This document shows, one piece after another, positions 24,528 through 31,626 of a stretch of 48,425 nt of DNA (positions are counted from its first letter, which is position 1; the number at the start of each line of letters is the position of its first letter). The DNA is taken from the NCBI RefSeq assembly GCF_014212125.1, contig NZ_JACJVP010000033.1, forward strand, positions 1-48,425, given 5' to 3'. The translations under genes and the position numbers were made by a program. This DNA is from Cohnella nanjingensis (GTDB lineage Bacteria > Bacillota > Bacilli > Paenibacillales > Paenibacillaceae). The notes under the pieces are model-generated. The model saw nothing but the letters and a program-made list of their open reading frames with translations. It was not told the DNA's origin and ran no database searches.

Positions 24528-25283
24528 TTACTTCGCCCCCTCGACGAGCGCTGCGTACGATGCCGGCTCCAGGCTGGCGCCGCCGACGAGCGCGCCGTCG
24601 ATATCCGGTTGGCCCATGTATTCCGCTACGTTGTTCGGCTTCACGCTGCCGCCGTATTGGATCCGGACTTGGGCCGCGACTTCGGCGCCGAACAGGCCGC
24701 TCACGACGCTGCGGATGTAGGCGATGGCTTCGTTCGCGTCGGTCGCGCTCGAAGACTTGCCCGTTCCGATCGCCCAGATCGGCTCGTACGCGATGACGAC
24801 TTGGGCCGCTTGCTCGGCCGTGAGGCCCGCCAGCGCGGCTTCGGTCTGCACGCGGTTCACTTCGTCGGTCTTGCCGGCTTCGCGCTCTTCGAGCTTCTCG
24901 CCGACGCACACGATCGGAGTCAGCCCGTGCTTGAAAGCGGCATGCGTCTTCTTGTTGACGGTCTCGTCCGTCTCCGCGAAGTACTGACGGCGCTCGGAGT
25001 GGCCGATGATGACGTAATGCACGCCGAGATCCTTCAGCATGACGCCGCTCACTTCGCCCGTGAAGGCGCCGTTGTCTTCGAAGTGCAGGTTCTGCGCGCC
25101 GACCTTCAGCGACGTCCCCTTCACGGCTTCGACGAGCGCCGGCAGCGCCGTGAACGGCGCGCAGATGACGCTCTCTACGCCTGCGACTTCGGCCTTGCCC
25201 TTGACTTCGTTCACGAACGAGACGGCCTCGGAGACCGTCTTGAACATTTTCCAGTTGCCTGCGATGATCGGAGTTCTGCTCAT
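24528..25283 (-). CDS. tpiA: Triosephosphate isomerase
   Basis: 251-residue TIM-barrel enzyme interconverting dihydroxyacetone phosphate and glyceraldehyde 3-phosphate. RTPIIAGNWKMFKT holds the substrate-binding Asn and Lys, VIIGHSERRQYF the catalytic His near residue 95, AYEPIWAIGTGKSS the catalytic Glu near 168 and the flexible loop, and IQYGGSVKPNN the phosphate site. It begins ten bases after pgk ends, with GAGGGTG ahead of the ATG, and abuts gpmI. Confidence 0.99.
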   Translation of the reverse strand: MSRTPIIAGNWKMFKTVSEAVSFVNEVKGKAEVAGVESVICAPFTALPALVEAVKGTSLKVGAQNLHFEDNGAFTGEVSGVMLKDLGVHYVIIGHSERRQYFAETDETVNKKTHAAFKHGLTPIVCVGEKLEEREAGKTDEVNRVQTEAALAGLTAEQAAQVVIAYEPIWAIGTGKSSSATDANEAIAYIRSVVSGLFGAEVAAQVRIQYGGSVKPNNVAEYMGQPDIDGALVGGASLEPASYAALVEGAK

Positions 25284-25293
25284 GGGTTCACCC

Positions 25294-26475
25294 TCACTTA
25301 TCGTTTAGCGCCACGACGCCCGGAAGTGCTTTGCCTTCCATGAATTCGAGCGACGCGCCGCCGCCGGTGGAAATATGGTCCATCTTGTCGGCCAGGTGGA
25401 ACTTCTCCGCAGCAGCCGCCGAATCGCCGCCGCCGATGATCGTGTAGCCTGCCGACTCTGCGCAAGCCTGCGCGACCGCGCGCGTGCCGTGCGAGAACGG
25501 TTCGATCTCGAATACGCCCATCGGCCCGTTCCAGACGACCAGCTTGGAGTTCTTGATGACGTCCGCGTAGATCTCGCGCGTCTTCGGTCCGATATCGATG
25601 CCTTCCCAATCGGCCGGGATGCCGTCGGTGTCGACGATCTTCGTGTTCGCCTTGGCGCTGAATTCGTCCGTGACGACGATGTCGACCGGCAGGTAGAAGT
25701 TCTTGCCGAGCTTCTTCGCCTTCTCGAGGAATTCCAGCGTCAGGTCGAGCTTGGAGTTGTCGCACAGCGATTGGCCGATCTCTTTGCCTTGCGCCTTGAG
25801 GAAAGTATAAGACAAGCCGCCGCCGATGACGATATTGTCGGCGATCTCGATCATCTTGTTAATGACGTCAATCTTGTCCTTGACCTTGGAGCCGCCTACG
25901 ATCGCCGTGAACGGACGCTCGGGGTTGTTCAGCGCTTTGCCGAGAACGTCGAGCTCCTTCTCCATCAGCAGGCCGGATACGGCCGGCAGATGATGCGCGA
26001 TGCCTTCGGTGGAAGCGTGAGCACGGTGAGCGGCGCCGAACGCGTCGTTGACGTAGACGTCGGCGAGCGCCGCGAACTGCTTCGCCAGCTCCGGATCGTT
26101 CGACTCTTCGCCCGGGTAGAAGCGGACGTTCTCCAGCAGCAGCACGTCGCCGGCGTTCAGCGCGTTCGCCTTCGCCAGGACTGCTTCGCCTACGGCTTCG
26201 TCGGCTTTAACGACCGGCTTGCCGAGCAGCTCGGACAGGCGGGCGGCGACCGGCGTCAGACGCAGCTCTTCCACGACTTCGCCTTTCGGACGGCCGAGGT
26301 GGCTCGCCAGGATGACCTTCGCGCCTTTCTCGATCAGATAGCGGATCGTCGTGAGCGTCTCGCGGATGCGGGTGTCGTCGGTGATGGCGCCGTTCTCGAG
26401 CGGTACGTTGAAGTCGACGCGTACGAATACTTTTTTGCCGGATACGTCGATGTCGCGAACACTTTTCTTGTTCAT
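25294..26475 (-). CDS. pgk: Phosphoglycerate kinase
   Basis: 393-residue two-domain enzyme producing ATP from 1,3-bisphosphoglycerate. VFVRVDFNVPLENG, LASHLGRPKGE, LLENVRFYPGEE, FGAAHRAHASTEG and AIVGGSKVKDKI mark the substrate domain; the C-terminal GPMGVFEIEPFSHGT and IIGGGDSAAAAEKF mark the nucleotide domain. The start at 26475 is ten bases after AGGAGGAG; a GTG three codons earlier overlaps that site and is rejected. It lies between gap and tpiA in the cggR operon. Confidence 0.99.
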   Translation of the reverse strand: MNKKSVRDIDVSGKKVFVRVDFNVPLENGAITDDTRIRETLTTIRYLIEKGAKVILASHLGRPKGEVVEELRLTPVAARLSELLGKPVVKADEAVGEAVLAKANALNAGDVLLLENVRFYPGEESNDPELAKQFAALADVYVNDAFGAAHRAHASTEGIAHHLPAVSGLLMEKELDVLGKALNNPERPFTAIVGGSKVKDKIDVINKMIEIADNIVIGGGLSYTFLKAQGKEIGQSLCDNSKLDLTLEFLEKAKKLGKNFYLPVDIVVTDEFSAKANTKIVDTDGIPADWEGIDIGPKTREIYADVIKNSKLVVWNGPMGVFEIEPFSHGTRAVAQACAESAGYTIIGGGDSAAAAEKFHLADKMDHISTGGGASLEFMEGKALPGVVALNDK

Positions 26476-26614
26476 GGTCCACACTCCTCCTACTATTCAA
26501 AAGCCTGTATCGGCCGTCGGCGGCCGGGAGCCGCCGGGCCGCCCGAAGATCGGTTCCGGGCGGGATCCGGCCCCCGGATACGGCGTCGGCGGCGATCCTT
26601 CCCGGGCTACGCAG

Positions 26615-26649
26615 ACGGAAAGAGGAGCGCGGCGTCTCCTCTTTTCCGT
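26615..26649 (-). terminator. Hairpin between gap and pgk
   Basis: A long, nearly perfect stem (26615-26627 with 26636-26649, one bulged base; arm ACGGAAAGAGGAG) lies just after the gap stop. No proper T run follows on the minus strand, so a leaky attenuator or an mRNA-stabilising structure is likelier than full termination. The rest of the 196-bp gap is very GC-rich and shows nothing else. Confidence 0.5.
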
Positions 26650-26671
26650 TTTCGAGAATTTAAGTTCGGTC

Positions 26672-27679
26672 TTACAGGCCTTTGCTGGCGATGAAGGTTA
26701 CCAGGTCTACGACGCGGTTGGAGTAGCCCCATTCGTTGTCGTACCAGGAGAGGACTTTGACCATGTTGCCTTCGACGACCATCGTGGACAGCGCGTCGAT
26801 CGTGGAGGAAGCGGCGTCGCCGTTGTAGTCGCTCGATACGAGCGGCTCTTCGGAGTAGTTCAGGATGCCTTTGAGCGGGCCTTCGGAAGCGGCTTTGAGG
26901 GCGGCGTTCACTTCTTCGACCGTGACGTTGACTTTCAGCTCGGCAACCAGGTCGGTTACGGATACGTTAGGCGTAGGAACGCGCAGCGACATGCCGTTCA
27001 GCTTGCCTTTGAGCTCCGGCAGGACGAGAGATACCGCTTTGGCGGCGCCCGTCGTGGAAGGAATGATGTTCTCGGCGGCGGCGCGAGCGCGGCGCAGATC
27101 CTTGTGCGGCACGTCGAGTACGCTTTGGTCGTTCGTATAGGAGTGGACGGTCGTCATCATGCCCTTGACGATGCCGAATTGATCGTTGATGACCTTCGCG
27201 AAAGGCGCGAGGCAGTTCGTAGTGCAGGAAGCGTTGGAGATGATCGTGTGTTGGGCCGGGTCGTACTTGTCTTGGTTGACGCCCATGACGATCGTGATGT
27301 CTTCGTTCGTAGCCGGTGCGGAGATGATGACTTTCTTCGCGCCGCCTTTGAGGTGAAGCTCGGCTTTGTCCTTCGCGGTGAAGATGCCCGTCGATTCGAC
27401 GACGATCTCAGCGCCTACGGAGCCCCAAGGCAGGACGCCCGGGTCGCGCTCCGCGAATACTTTAACCGTCTTGCCGTTGACGATCAGCGCGCCTTCGGCA
27501 ACTTCAACCGTGGCGTCCAGCTTGCCGTGCGTCGTGTCATATTTAAGCAGATGAGCCAGCGTGCTGACGTTCGTCAAATCGTTGATCGCGACTACTTCTA
27601 CGTTAGGGTTGTTCAGAGAAGCGCGGAATACGTTGCGTCCGATCCGTCCAAAGCCATTAATACCGATTTTTACCGTCAT
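26672..27679 (-). CDS. gap: Glyceraldehyde-3-phosphate dehydrogenase (glycolytic, GapA-type)
   Basis: 335-residue NAD-dependent enzyme with the Rossmann start KIGINGFGRIGR, the catalytic Cys in SNASCTTNCLAP near residue 152 and the His in TTVHSYTNDQ. S-loop and C-terminal WYDNEWGYSNRVVDL segments are intact. It is the first structural gene after cggR, as in the B. subtilis hexameric operon, which fits the glycolytic rather than the gluconeogenic isozyme. AAGGAGG precedes the ATG at 27679. Confidence 0.98.
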   Translation of the reverse strand: MTVKIGINGFGRIGRNVFRASLNNPNVEVVAINDLTNVSTLAHLLKYDTTHGKLDATVEVAEGALIVNGKTVKVFAERDPGVLPWGSVGAEIVVESTGIFTAKDKAELHLKGGAKKVIISAPATNEDITIVMGVNQDKYDPAQHTIISNASCTTNCLAPFAKVINDQFGIVKGMMTTVHSYTNDQSVLDVPHKDLRRARAAAENIIPSTTGAAKAVSLVLPELKGKLNGMSLRVPTPNVSVTDLVAELKVNVTVEEVNAALKAASEGPLKGILNYSEEPLVSSDYNGDAASSTIDALSTMVVEGNMVKVLSWYDNEWGYSNRVVDLVTFIASKGL

Positions 27680-27726
27680 TGATGGTTCCTCCTTGGAAAT
27701 TCTTATTTTTATTTTGATCTATAGCA

Positions 27727-27742
27727 GGCGCCGCTAAGCGCC
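27727..27742 (-). other. Stem-loop in the cggR-gap spacer
   Basis: GGCGC and GCGCC pair around a 6-nt loop, about 28 nt after the cggR stop, and are followed on the minus strand by an AT-rich stretch. In B. subtilis the cggR-gapA transcript is cleaved near the cggR end and the gapA-side RNA is protected by a stem-loop; this hairpin is in the right place for that role. The link is inference. Confidence 0.4.
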
Positions 27743-27769
27743 GAGACCACAAGTTCTTCCTGGGCGAGG

Positions 27770-28792
27770 CTAGGCGTGTCTGAGCGCCTCCTGGGCCGCC
27801 GCCTCGTCGGTGACGAGCACGTCGTCGTGCCCGAAGCGCATGACCGCCGCGATCGCCTCGCCCTTGCTATGTCCGCCCGCGACGCCGATGACCGACTCGG
27901 CCGCCTCGATGTCCTCGAGCCGCAGGCCCGCGGTCGCCATCCGGTGCACCACCGCGCCTTCGCGGTCGAAGTAGTAGCCGAACGCCTCCGCCAACGCGCC
28001 GTCCCGCAGAATCTCCTGAACGGTGTCGGCGTCCAGCTTGCGCCGCCGCGCCATCGCCGTCGCGTCGCCGATGCCGTGGACCACGATGCGCGCGCTGCGG
28101 ATCATGTCCACCACTTCCCGCACGTTCGGCTCCTGCATGATCGACTGGTAGGCTTCCTCGCTCAGGTGGTCGGGCACGTGCAGCATCCGGTACCGCGCGC
28201 CCGTCCGCTTCGCCAGCTCGGCGGCGATCGTGTTCGCTTGGTAGTCCACGCTCTCGCCGAGACCGCCGCGCGCCGGGACGAACCAGTTGTCCCGCAGGGG
28301 GGACGGCACCGAGAGGTGCGCCGCGAGGCGCGCCATCGTGGATCCGCCCATGACGGCCACGACGTCGCCGGGAGTGAGCACGTGGCGCAGCACCCTGCTC
28401 CCCGCGCGGCCGAGCTCCCGCTTCACGTCGTCGGAGTCGTCCGAGTCGCCCGGCACGATGACGACCTGCTTCAGGCCGAACTTCGCGCGGACCGCCTCTT
28501 CCAGGTCCGCGAGGCCGAACATCTCCTTGACGAGCGGCTCCATCTCCTCCAGGAGACGTTTGCCCGCGTCGCTCAGCGTCATGCCGGCCGTGCCGGCCTC
28601 GAGCAGCCCTTGGGCCCGCAGCAGGTCGAGCTCGGCGCGCAGCGTGCGCTCGGTGAGATCGACGCTGGCGGCCAGCGTCCGCCGGCCCACCGTTCCCGAC
28701 ACGCGGATGCGGTGCAGAATGTCGTAACGCTTCTGCAGCACCTGAACCAGGTCGGGCACTAGCTTCTTCTGAATGTCGAGCATCTTCCGCAT
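27770..28792 (-). CDS. cggR: Central glycolytic genes regulator CggR
   Basis: 340-residue SorC/DeoR-family repressor of the glycolytic operon; in Bacillus it is released by fructose 1,6-bisphosphate. An N-terminal helix-turn-helix (about 20-70: RYDILHRIRVSGTVGRRTLAASVDLTERTLRAELDLL) precedes the sugar-phosphate-binding domain, which has VVAVMGGSTMARLA, VPARGGLGE and VHGIGDA. The start at 28792 gives MRKMLDIQKKLVPDL, which aligns residue for residue with B. subtilis CggR (340 residues). Extending upstream would translate through the CggR operator. The gene sits immediately upstream of gap and should repress its own operon. Confidence 0.96.
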   Translation of the reverse strand: MRKMLDIQKKLVPDLVQVLQKRYDILHRIRVSGTVGRRTLAASVDLTERTLRAELDLLRAQGLLEAGTAGMTLSDAGKRLLEEMEPLVKEMFGLADLEEAVRAKFGLKQVVIVPGDSDDSDDVKRELGRAGSRVLRHVLTPGDVVAVMGGSTMARLAAHLSVPSPLRDNWFVPARGGLGESVDYQANTIAAELAKRTGARYRMLHVPDHLSEEAYQSIMQEPNVREVVDMIRSARIVVHGIGDATAMARRRKLDADTVQEILRDGALAEAFGYYFDREGAVVHRMATAGLRLEDIEAAESVIGVAGGHSKGEAIAAVMRFGHDDVLVTDEAAAQEALRHA

Positions 28793-28870
28793 TCCTGCCG
28801 TCTCTCCCTCGGTTACCGGAATCGCGCCTTCTTCTGAATGCGGATCGTCGAAATGAAGCGGACTGTGTTG

Positions 28871-28906
28871 GACCGAAAACGTCCCACCACCTAATTTTAA
28901 GTCCCA
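28871..28906 (-). promoter_or_regulatory. Tandem CggR operator
   Basis: On the minus strand TGGGAC-N6-TTAG-N4-TGGGAC-N6-GGTC reproduces the B. subtilis operator layout CGGGAC-N6-TGTC-N4-CGGGAC-N6-TGTC: two direct repeats with a 20-bp period. It begins about 6 bp after the predicted transcription start, a roadblock position as in Bacillus. Confidence 0.85.
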
Positions 28907-28918
28907 CTTCATGCTTTC

Positions 28919-28947
28919 ATTTTAATTCAATGACGCTTCGCTTGCAA
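28919..28947 (-). promoter_or_regulatory. Sigma-A promoter of the cggR-eno operon
   Basis: TTGCAA (28942-28947) and TAAAAT (28919-28924) with a 17-bp spacer on the minus strand. Transcription would start near 28912, giving an untranslated leader of about 120 nt that contains the CggR operator. Confidence 0.75.
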
Positions 28948-29107
28948 GCCTTGACTTCAACGATTCGTCACATTTTCTTATCGCTCGGCCTTGACCGCGT
29001 CGTCTCCCTTCCATATCGTTCCTGCCCGCAGCAGGCACAGCCGCGGCCGTTTACGCGTGCAGCTTGGACACATATTCTTACCCCGTTGCGCGGTTTCGGA
29101 TTTCCGC

Positions 29108-29136
29108 TTGCTTTTCCTACCCCCATCGCCTATAAT
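29108..29136 (+). promoter_or_regulatory. Promoter of tRNA-Arg
   Basis: TTGCTT (29108-29113), a 17-bp spacer and a perfect TATAAT (29131-29136), about 20 bp before the tRNA. Confidence 0.7.
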
Positions 29137-29156
29137 GAATCTTGCTGTTGTTGCAA

Positions 29157-29231
29157 GCGCCCGTGGTCCAACGGATATGACGCAGGCCTCCGGAGCCTGA
29201 GATTGGGGTTCGATTCCCTACGGGCGCGCCA
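29157..29231 (+). tRNA. tRNA-Arg(CCG)
   Basis: 75-nt cloverleaf with encoded CCA. The acceptor stem GCGCCCG/CGGGCGC is perfect, followed by the discriminator G and CCA. The anticodon stem CAGGC/GCCTG encloses the loop CTCCGGA, giving anticodon CCG for codon CGG. The T arm contains GGTTCGATTCC. It has its own promoter and terminator. B. subtilis also has a tRNA-Arg next to clpP (trnQ-Arg), so this is part of the conserved gene order. Confidence 0.96.
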
Positions 29232-29277
29232 ACCCAACCTTACACAGGATTCACCATCCTGCAGACAAGCAAACCCG

Positions 29278-29303
29278 CGACCGCCGAGAGAGGTCGTTTT
29301 TTT
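29278..29303 (+). terminator. Terminator of tRNA-Arg
   Basis: Stem CGACC/GGTCG (29278-29282 with 29292-29296) followed by seven T. It lies between the tRNA and the clpP promoter. Confidence 0.8.
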
Positions 29304-29313
29304 ATGCCCTTAG

Positions 29314-29353
29314 TTTGACTTTCTTTGACTTTTGCTTTCTGATACTTTAGAAT
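29314..29353 (+). promoter_or_regulatory. clpP promoter with overlapping CtsR operator
   Basis: 29314-29330 reads, on the minus strand, AGTCAAA-GAA-AGTCAAA, an exact match to the CtsR heptad-repeat consensus (A/G)GTCAAANAN(A/G)GTCAAA. The second heptad covers the -35 TTGACT (29325-29330); 17 bp later is TAGAAT (29348-29353). CtsR would block RNA polymerase until heat or protein stress releases it. Confidence 0.9.
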
Positions 29354-29387
29354 GTAGTCATTCCATTTCCAAAGGAGGGATCTTCGC

Positions 29388-29969
29388 ATGAGCTTCGTCC
29401 CTATGGTTGTAGAACAAACGAACAGAGGAGAGCGGGCGTACGATATCTATTCCCGTCTGCTGAAGGACCGGATCATCTTCTTGGGCACCCAAGTGAACGA
29501 CGTGGTGGCCAACTCCATTATCGCGCAGATGTTGTTCCTGGCTGCGGAAGATCCGGAGAAGGACATTCATCTCTACATCAACAGCCCAGGCGGATCGATC
29601 ACGGCCGGGATGGCGATCTTTGATACGATGCAGTACATCAAGCCGGACGTCTCTACGATCTGCGTAGGCATGGCCGCCTCGATGGGCGCCTTCCTGCTCG
29701 CGGCCGGCGCCAAGGGCAAGCGCTTCGCGCTTCCGAACGCCGAAGTGATGATTCACCAGCCGCTCGGCGGCGCCGAAGGCCAAGCGAGCGACATCGAGAT
29801 TCGCGCGCGTCGCATCCTGAAGCTTCGCGACAAGCTGAACGGCATCCTCTCGGAACGCACGGGCCAACCGCTCGAGCGCATCGAGAAGGACACCGACCGC
29901 GATAACTTCATGGAAGCCGAGCAAGCCCGGGCGTACGGCCTCGTCGACAAAGTCATCGAGAAGATCTAA
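29388..29969 (+). CDS. clpP: ATP-dependent Clp protease proteolytic subunit
   Basis: 193-residue serine protease that forms the double-heptamer chamber used with ClpX/ClpC ATPases. The catalytic triad is visible: Ser in GMAASMGAF (about residue 98), His in MIHQPLGG (about 123) and Asp in KDTDRDNFM (about 172). INSPGGSITAG is the conserved substrate-binding segment. AAGGAGGG precedes the ATG. Stress control by CtsR is indicated by the operator over the promoter. A strong terminator follows, so it is monocistronic. Confidence 0.99.
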   Translation: MSFVPMVVEQTNRGERAYDIYSRLLKDRIIFLGTQVNDVVANSIIAQMLFLAAEDPEKDIHLYINSPGGSITAGMAIFDTMQYIKPDVSTICVGMAASMGAFLLAAGAKGKRFALPNAEVMIHQPLGGAEGQASDIEIRARRILKLRDKLNGILSERTGQPLERIEKDTDRDNFMEAEQARAYGLVDKVIEKI

Positions 29970-29983
29970 CCCGAATCGCACGA

Positions 29984-30022
29984 ACAAGCCCGCTCTCTCC
30001 GAACCGGAGGCAGCGGGCTTGT
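29984..30022 (+). terminator. Terminator of clpP
   Basis: Perfect 11-bp outer stem (29984-29994 with 30012-30022, arm ACAAGCCCGCT), an inner CTCC/GGAG pairing and a following CTTTATT. Confidence 0.82.
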
Positions 30023-30025
30023 CTT

Positions 30026-30059
30026 TATTCCACACCAACTGGCCCATCTTTTTACCACA
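30026..30059 (+). promoter_or_regulatory. Two DnaA-box-like sequences upstream of the sda-like gene
   Basis: TATTCCACA (30026-30034) and TTTACCACA (30051-30059) each match TTWTNCACA at 8 of 9 positions and are 25 bp apart. B. subtilis sda is controlled by DnaA boxes, which makes them worth noting, but neither site is perfect. Confidence 0.3.
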
Positions 30060-30133
30060 CAAACTCGATTTTGTCAAGAAAAATTCAAAGGCTTGAATCA
30101 CCCCTCTGCGAACGCCCATCAACGTGATATGCT

Positions 30134-30178
30134 ATAGCAAGGAAACATTCCATAAACCTCCATATCTTGCTATGGAAT
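30134..30178 (+). promoter_or_regulatory. Mutually exclusive inverted repeats ahead of the sda-like gene
   Basis: ATAGCAAG (30134-30141) pairs perfectly with CTTGCTAT (30166-30173), while ATTCCATA (30147-30154) pairs perfectly with TATGGAAT (30171-30178). The two right arms share three bases, so only one 8-bp stem can form fully at a time. The element ends about 20 bp before the ribosome site. It may be an operator or an RNA switch; no clear sigma-A promoter was recognised here. Confidence 0.45.
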
Positions 30179-30208
30179 AGGAATCACGCAAAAAGGGGGA
30201 TCTCCTCA

Positions 30209-30475
30209 ATGAATCAGCACACCCATTCCTTGCATTTGGTGCCGCGCCCCTTGTCCGCATCCGAGATGAACAGCGCCAACTCCGGCAACGACGATCCAAG
30301 CCACATGATCGCTCGCAACTTGAAAGATAAGGCATCGTTGCTTCGTCCGCTGAAGGACGAGCATTTGCTGGAAGTATATCGGGAAGCGAAGAAAATGAAC
30401 TTGTCTAGCGAATTCATCGAACTGCTGGAAGATGCGATCGAGCTGCGGAATCTGGAGCACCGTCTCAAAGCTTAA
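30209..30475 (+). CDS. sda: Sda-like sporulation checkpoint protein with N-terminal extension
   Basis: 88 residues. The last 43 (about 46-88, RPLKDEHLLEVYREAKKMNL ... FIELLEDAIELRNLEH) follow the Sda pattern LSDELLxESYxxAxxMNLxxxFIELIExEIxRRxL, a helical hairpin that binds sporulation histidine kinases and blocks their autophosphorylation. B. subtilis Sda has only 46-52 residues; here about 45 polar residues precede the core. The ATG at 30209 has AAGGGGG nine bases upstream; an internal ATG at 30305 has no ribosome site, so the long form is preferred. The DnaA-like boxes and inverted repeats upstream fit a regulated checkpoint gene. A terminator follows. Confidence 0.75.
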   Translation: MNQHTHSLHLVPRPLSASEMNSANSGNDDPSHMIARNLKDKASLLRPLKDEHLLEVYREAKKMNLSSEFIELLEDAIELRNLEHRLKA

Positions 30476-30534
30476 TCCAGCCGCAGGCAGCCTGCCCAGC
30501 ATACGTCAAGGATAGGTTCAAGCTCACCCATGCA

Positions 30535-30577
30535 AAGCGATCGGATGCAGGCCCCATCCTGCCGATCGCTTTTTTTC
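30535..30577 (+). terminator. Terminator of the sda-like gene
   Basis: Perfect 10-bp stem (30535-30544 with 30562-30571, arm AAGCGATCGG) followed by a run of T to 30577. Confidence 0.85.
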
Positions 30578-30630
30578 TTGTCTTCATCCGAGTCGGGATA
30601 CCGAAGGTCCGGGGCGCTATCTACAGAGAA

Positions 30631-30661
30631 GAGCCTGGCAGCGTCATCCGCTCCCAGGCTC
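30631..30661 (-). terminator. Likely terminator of the SIMPL-domain gene
   Basis: Perfect 8-bp stem GAGCCTGG/CCAGGCTC (30631-30638 with 30654-30661). On the minus strand only a short T-rich stretch (TTCTCTGT) follows, so efficiency may be low. Confidence 0.55.
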
Positions 30662-30674
30662 CGGCCTGCCGTCG

Positions 30675-31451
30675 TTACTTCATCTCGTACTGCACCGTCA
30701 CGTTCGCCGCGATCTCGATCTGTCCCGTCTGAATGGAGGAGCCCGCATCGGCAGCCGCGCTCGCCATCTCCTTCGCGAACAAGGCGTTCTGCCGGATGAT
30801 CGGCACCGACGCCGCTTCGCCCTGCACGATGTTGATCACCTGGCCGAGCTGACGCTTGGCGGATACGGCCAGCACGTTCGCTTTCGCGTCCGCGTTCGCC
30901 ATCGCCTTCTTCAGCGCCTCCAGCTGGTACTGCTCCTCTTTCTCGGTGCCGAACTGCACGCCGTCCATCCGGTTGGCGCCCGCCGCGGAGACCGCGTCCA
31001 GCAGCTTGCCGATGTTATCCAGATCGCGGTAGGTAACCTGGACCTGGTGCGAGGCGAGGTAGTCCTTCAGCTTCTGGCCTTCCTTCTCCGTATACGTGTA
31101 CTCGGGCTGCACGCTGAAGCTCGTCGTCTTCACGTCCTTGCGATCCAGCTTGAACGTCTCGTACAGCGTCTTCTCCACCGCCGAGAACCGTTTGGCCGCC
31201 TCCTGCTGCGCCGCTTGCGCCGTCGCGCCCCGCGCCTCTACGGCGAAGTTCAGGTAAGCCACGTCCGGCTCCACCTTAATCGAACCTTCCGCGCCGACCG
31301 TAACCGTATTCTGTACGTTTGCCGTTGTTGCGGCCGTGACCGCCGGCGATTCCGCAGACACCGCTTGCACGCCTCCATTCGTATAGCCGAACCATCCCGC
31401 GACTACCATTACCGTAGCCAGCACTGCGATCTGCACGCCTTTTGCCCGCAT
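30675..31451 (-). CDS. SIMPL-domain (DUF541) exported protein
   Basis: 258 residues. An N-terminal hydrophobic segment (about residues 8-25) looks like an uncleaved anchor or signal peptide, so the rest is extracytoplasmic. The body shows the SIMPL pattern: VTVGAEGSIKVEPDVAYLNFAVEA, then VKTTSFSVQPEYTYTEKEGQKLKDYLASHQVQVTYRDLDNIGKLLDA and a C-terminal IEIAANVTVQYEM strand. The family is widespread and its biochemical role is poorly defined; oxidative-stress and periplasmic chaperone-like roles have been proposed for relatives such as E. coli YggE. AAGGGGT lies ahead of the ATG. It is a single-gene unit. Confidence 0.88.
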   Translation of the reverse strand: MRAKGVQIAVLATVMVVAGWFGYTNGGVQAVSAESPAVTAATTANVQNTVTVGAEGSIKVEPDVAYLNFAVEARGATAQAAQQEAAKRFSAVEKTLYETFKLDRKDVKTTSFSVQPEYTYTEKEGQKLKDYLASHQVQVTYRDLDNIGKLLDAVSAAGANRMDGVQFGTEKEEQYQLEALKKAMANADAKANVLAVSAKRQLGQVINIVQGEAASVPIIRQNALFAKEMASAAADAGSSIQTGQIEIAANVTVQYEMK

Positions 31452-31490
31452 GATCGTAACCCCTTCCGTCAGTTTGTCTATTCAACGCTT

Positions 31491-31520
31491 AGCATAGGTA
31501 AAAGGTTGCAGGATTACCAA
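31491..31520 (-). promoter_or_regulatory. Possible promoter of the SIMPL-domain gene
   Basis: Minus-strand TTGGTA (31515-31520) and TATGCT (31491-31496) with an 18-bp spacer, about 40 bp before the start codon. Both boxes match at four of six positions. Confidence 0.4.
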
Positions 31521-31583
31521 CTCGAATTTGCAGACGAGATCCCGGTGCAGAGGGGCGGGCGGCGCGGAGATATGTCCCTATGC

Positions 31584-31609
31584 AAAAAGCTCCCGCAAAG
31601 GGGAGCTTT
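31584..31609 (-). terminator. Terminator of the rapZ-yvcK-whiA-crh cluster
   Basis: Perfect 9-bp stem AAAGCTCCC/GGGAGCTTT (31586-31594 with 31601-31609) with a 6-nt loop, followed on the minus strand by a T run. Confidence 0.85.
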
Positions 31610-31626
31610 GAGCGCATTCTCGCTTA

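Noticed and set aside
28793..28912. 40-residue N-terminal extension of CggR
   Set aside because: It would be translated from within the CggR operator and almost at the predicted transcription start; the start at 28792 aligns with B. subtilis CggR.
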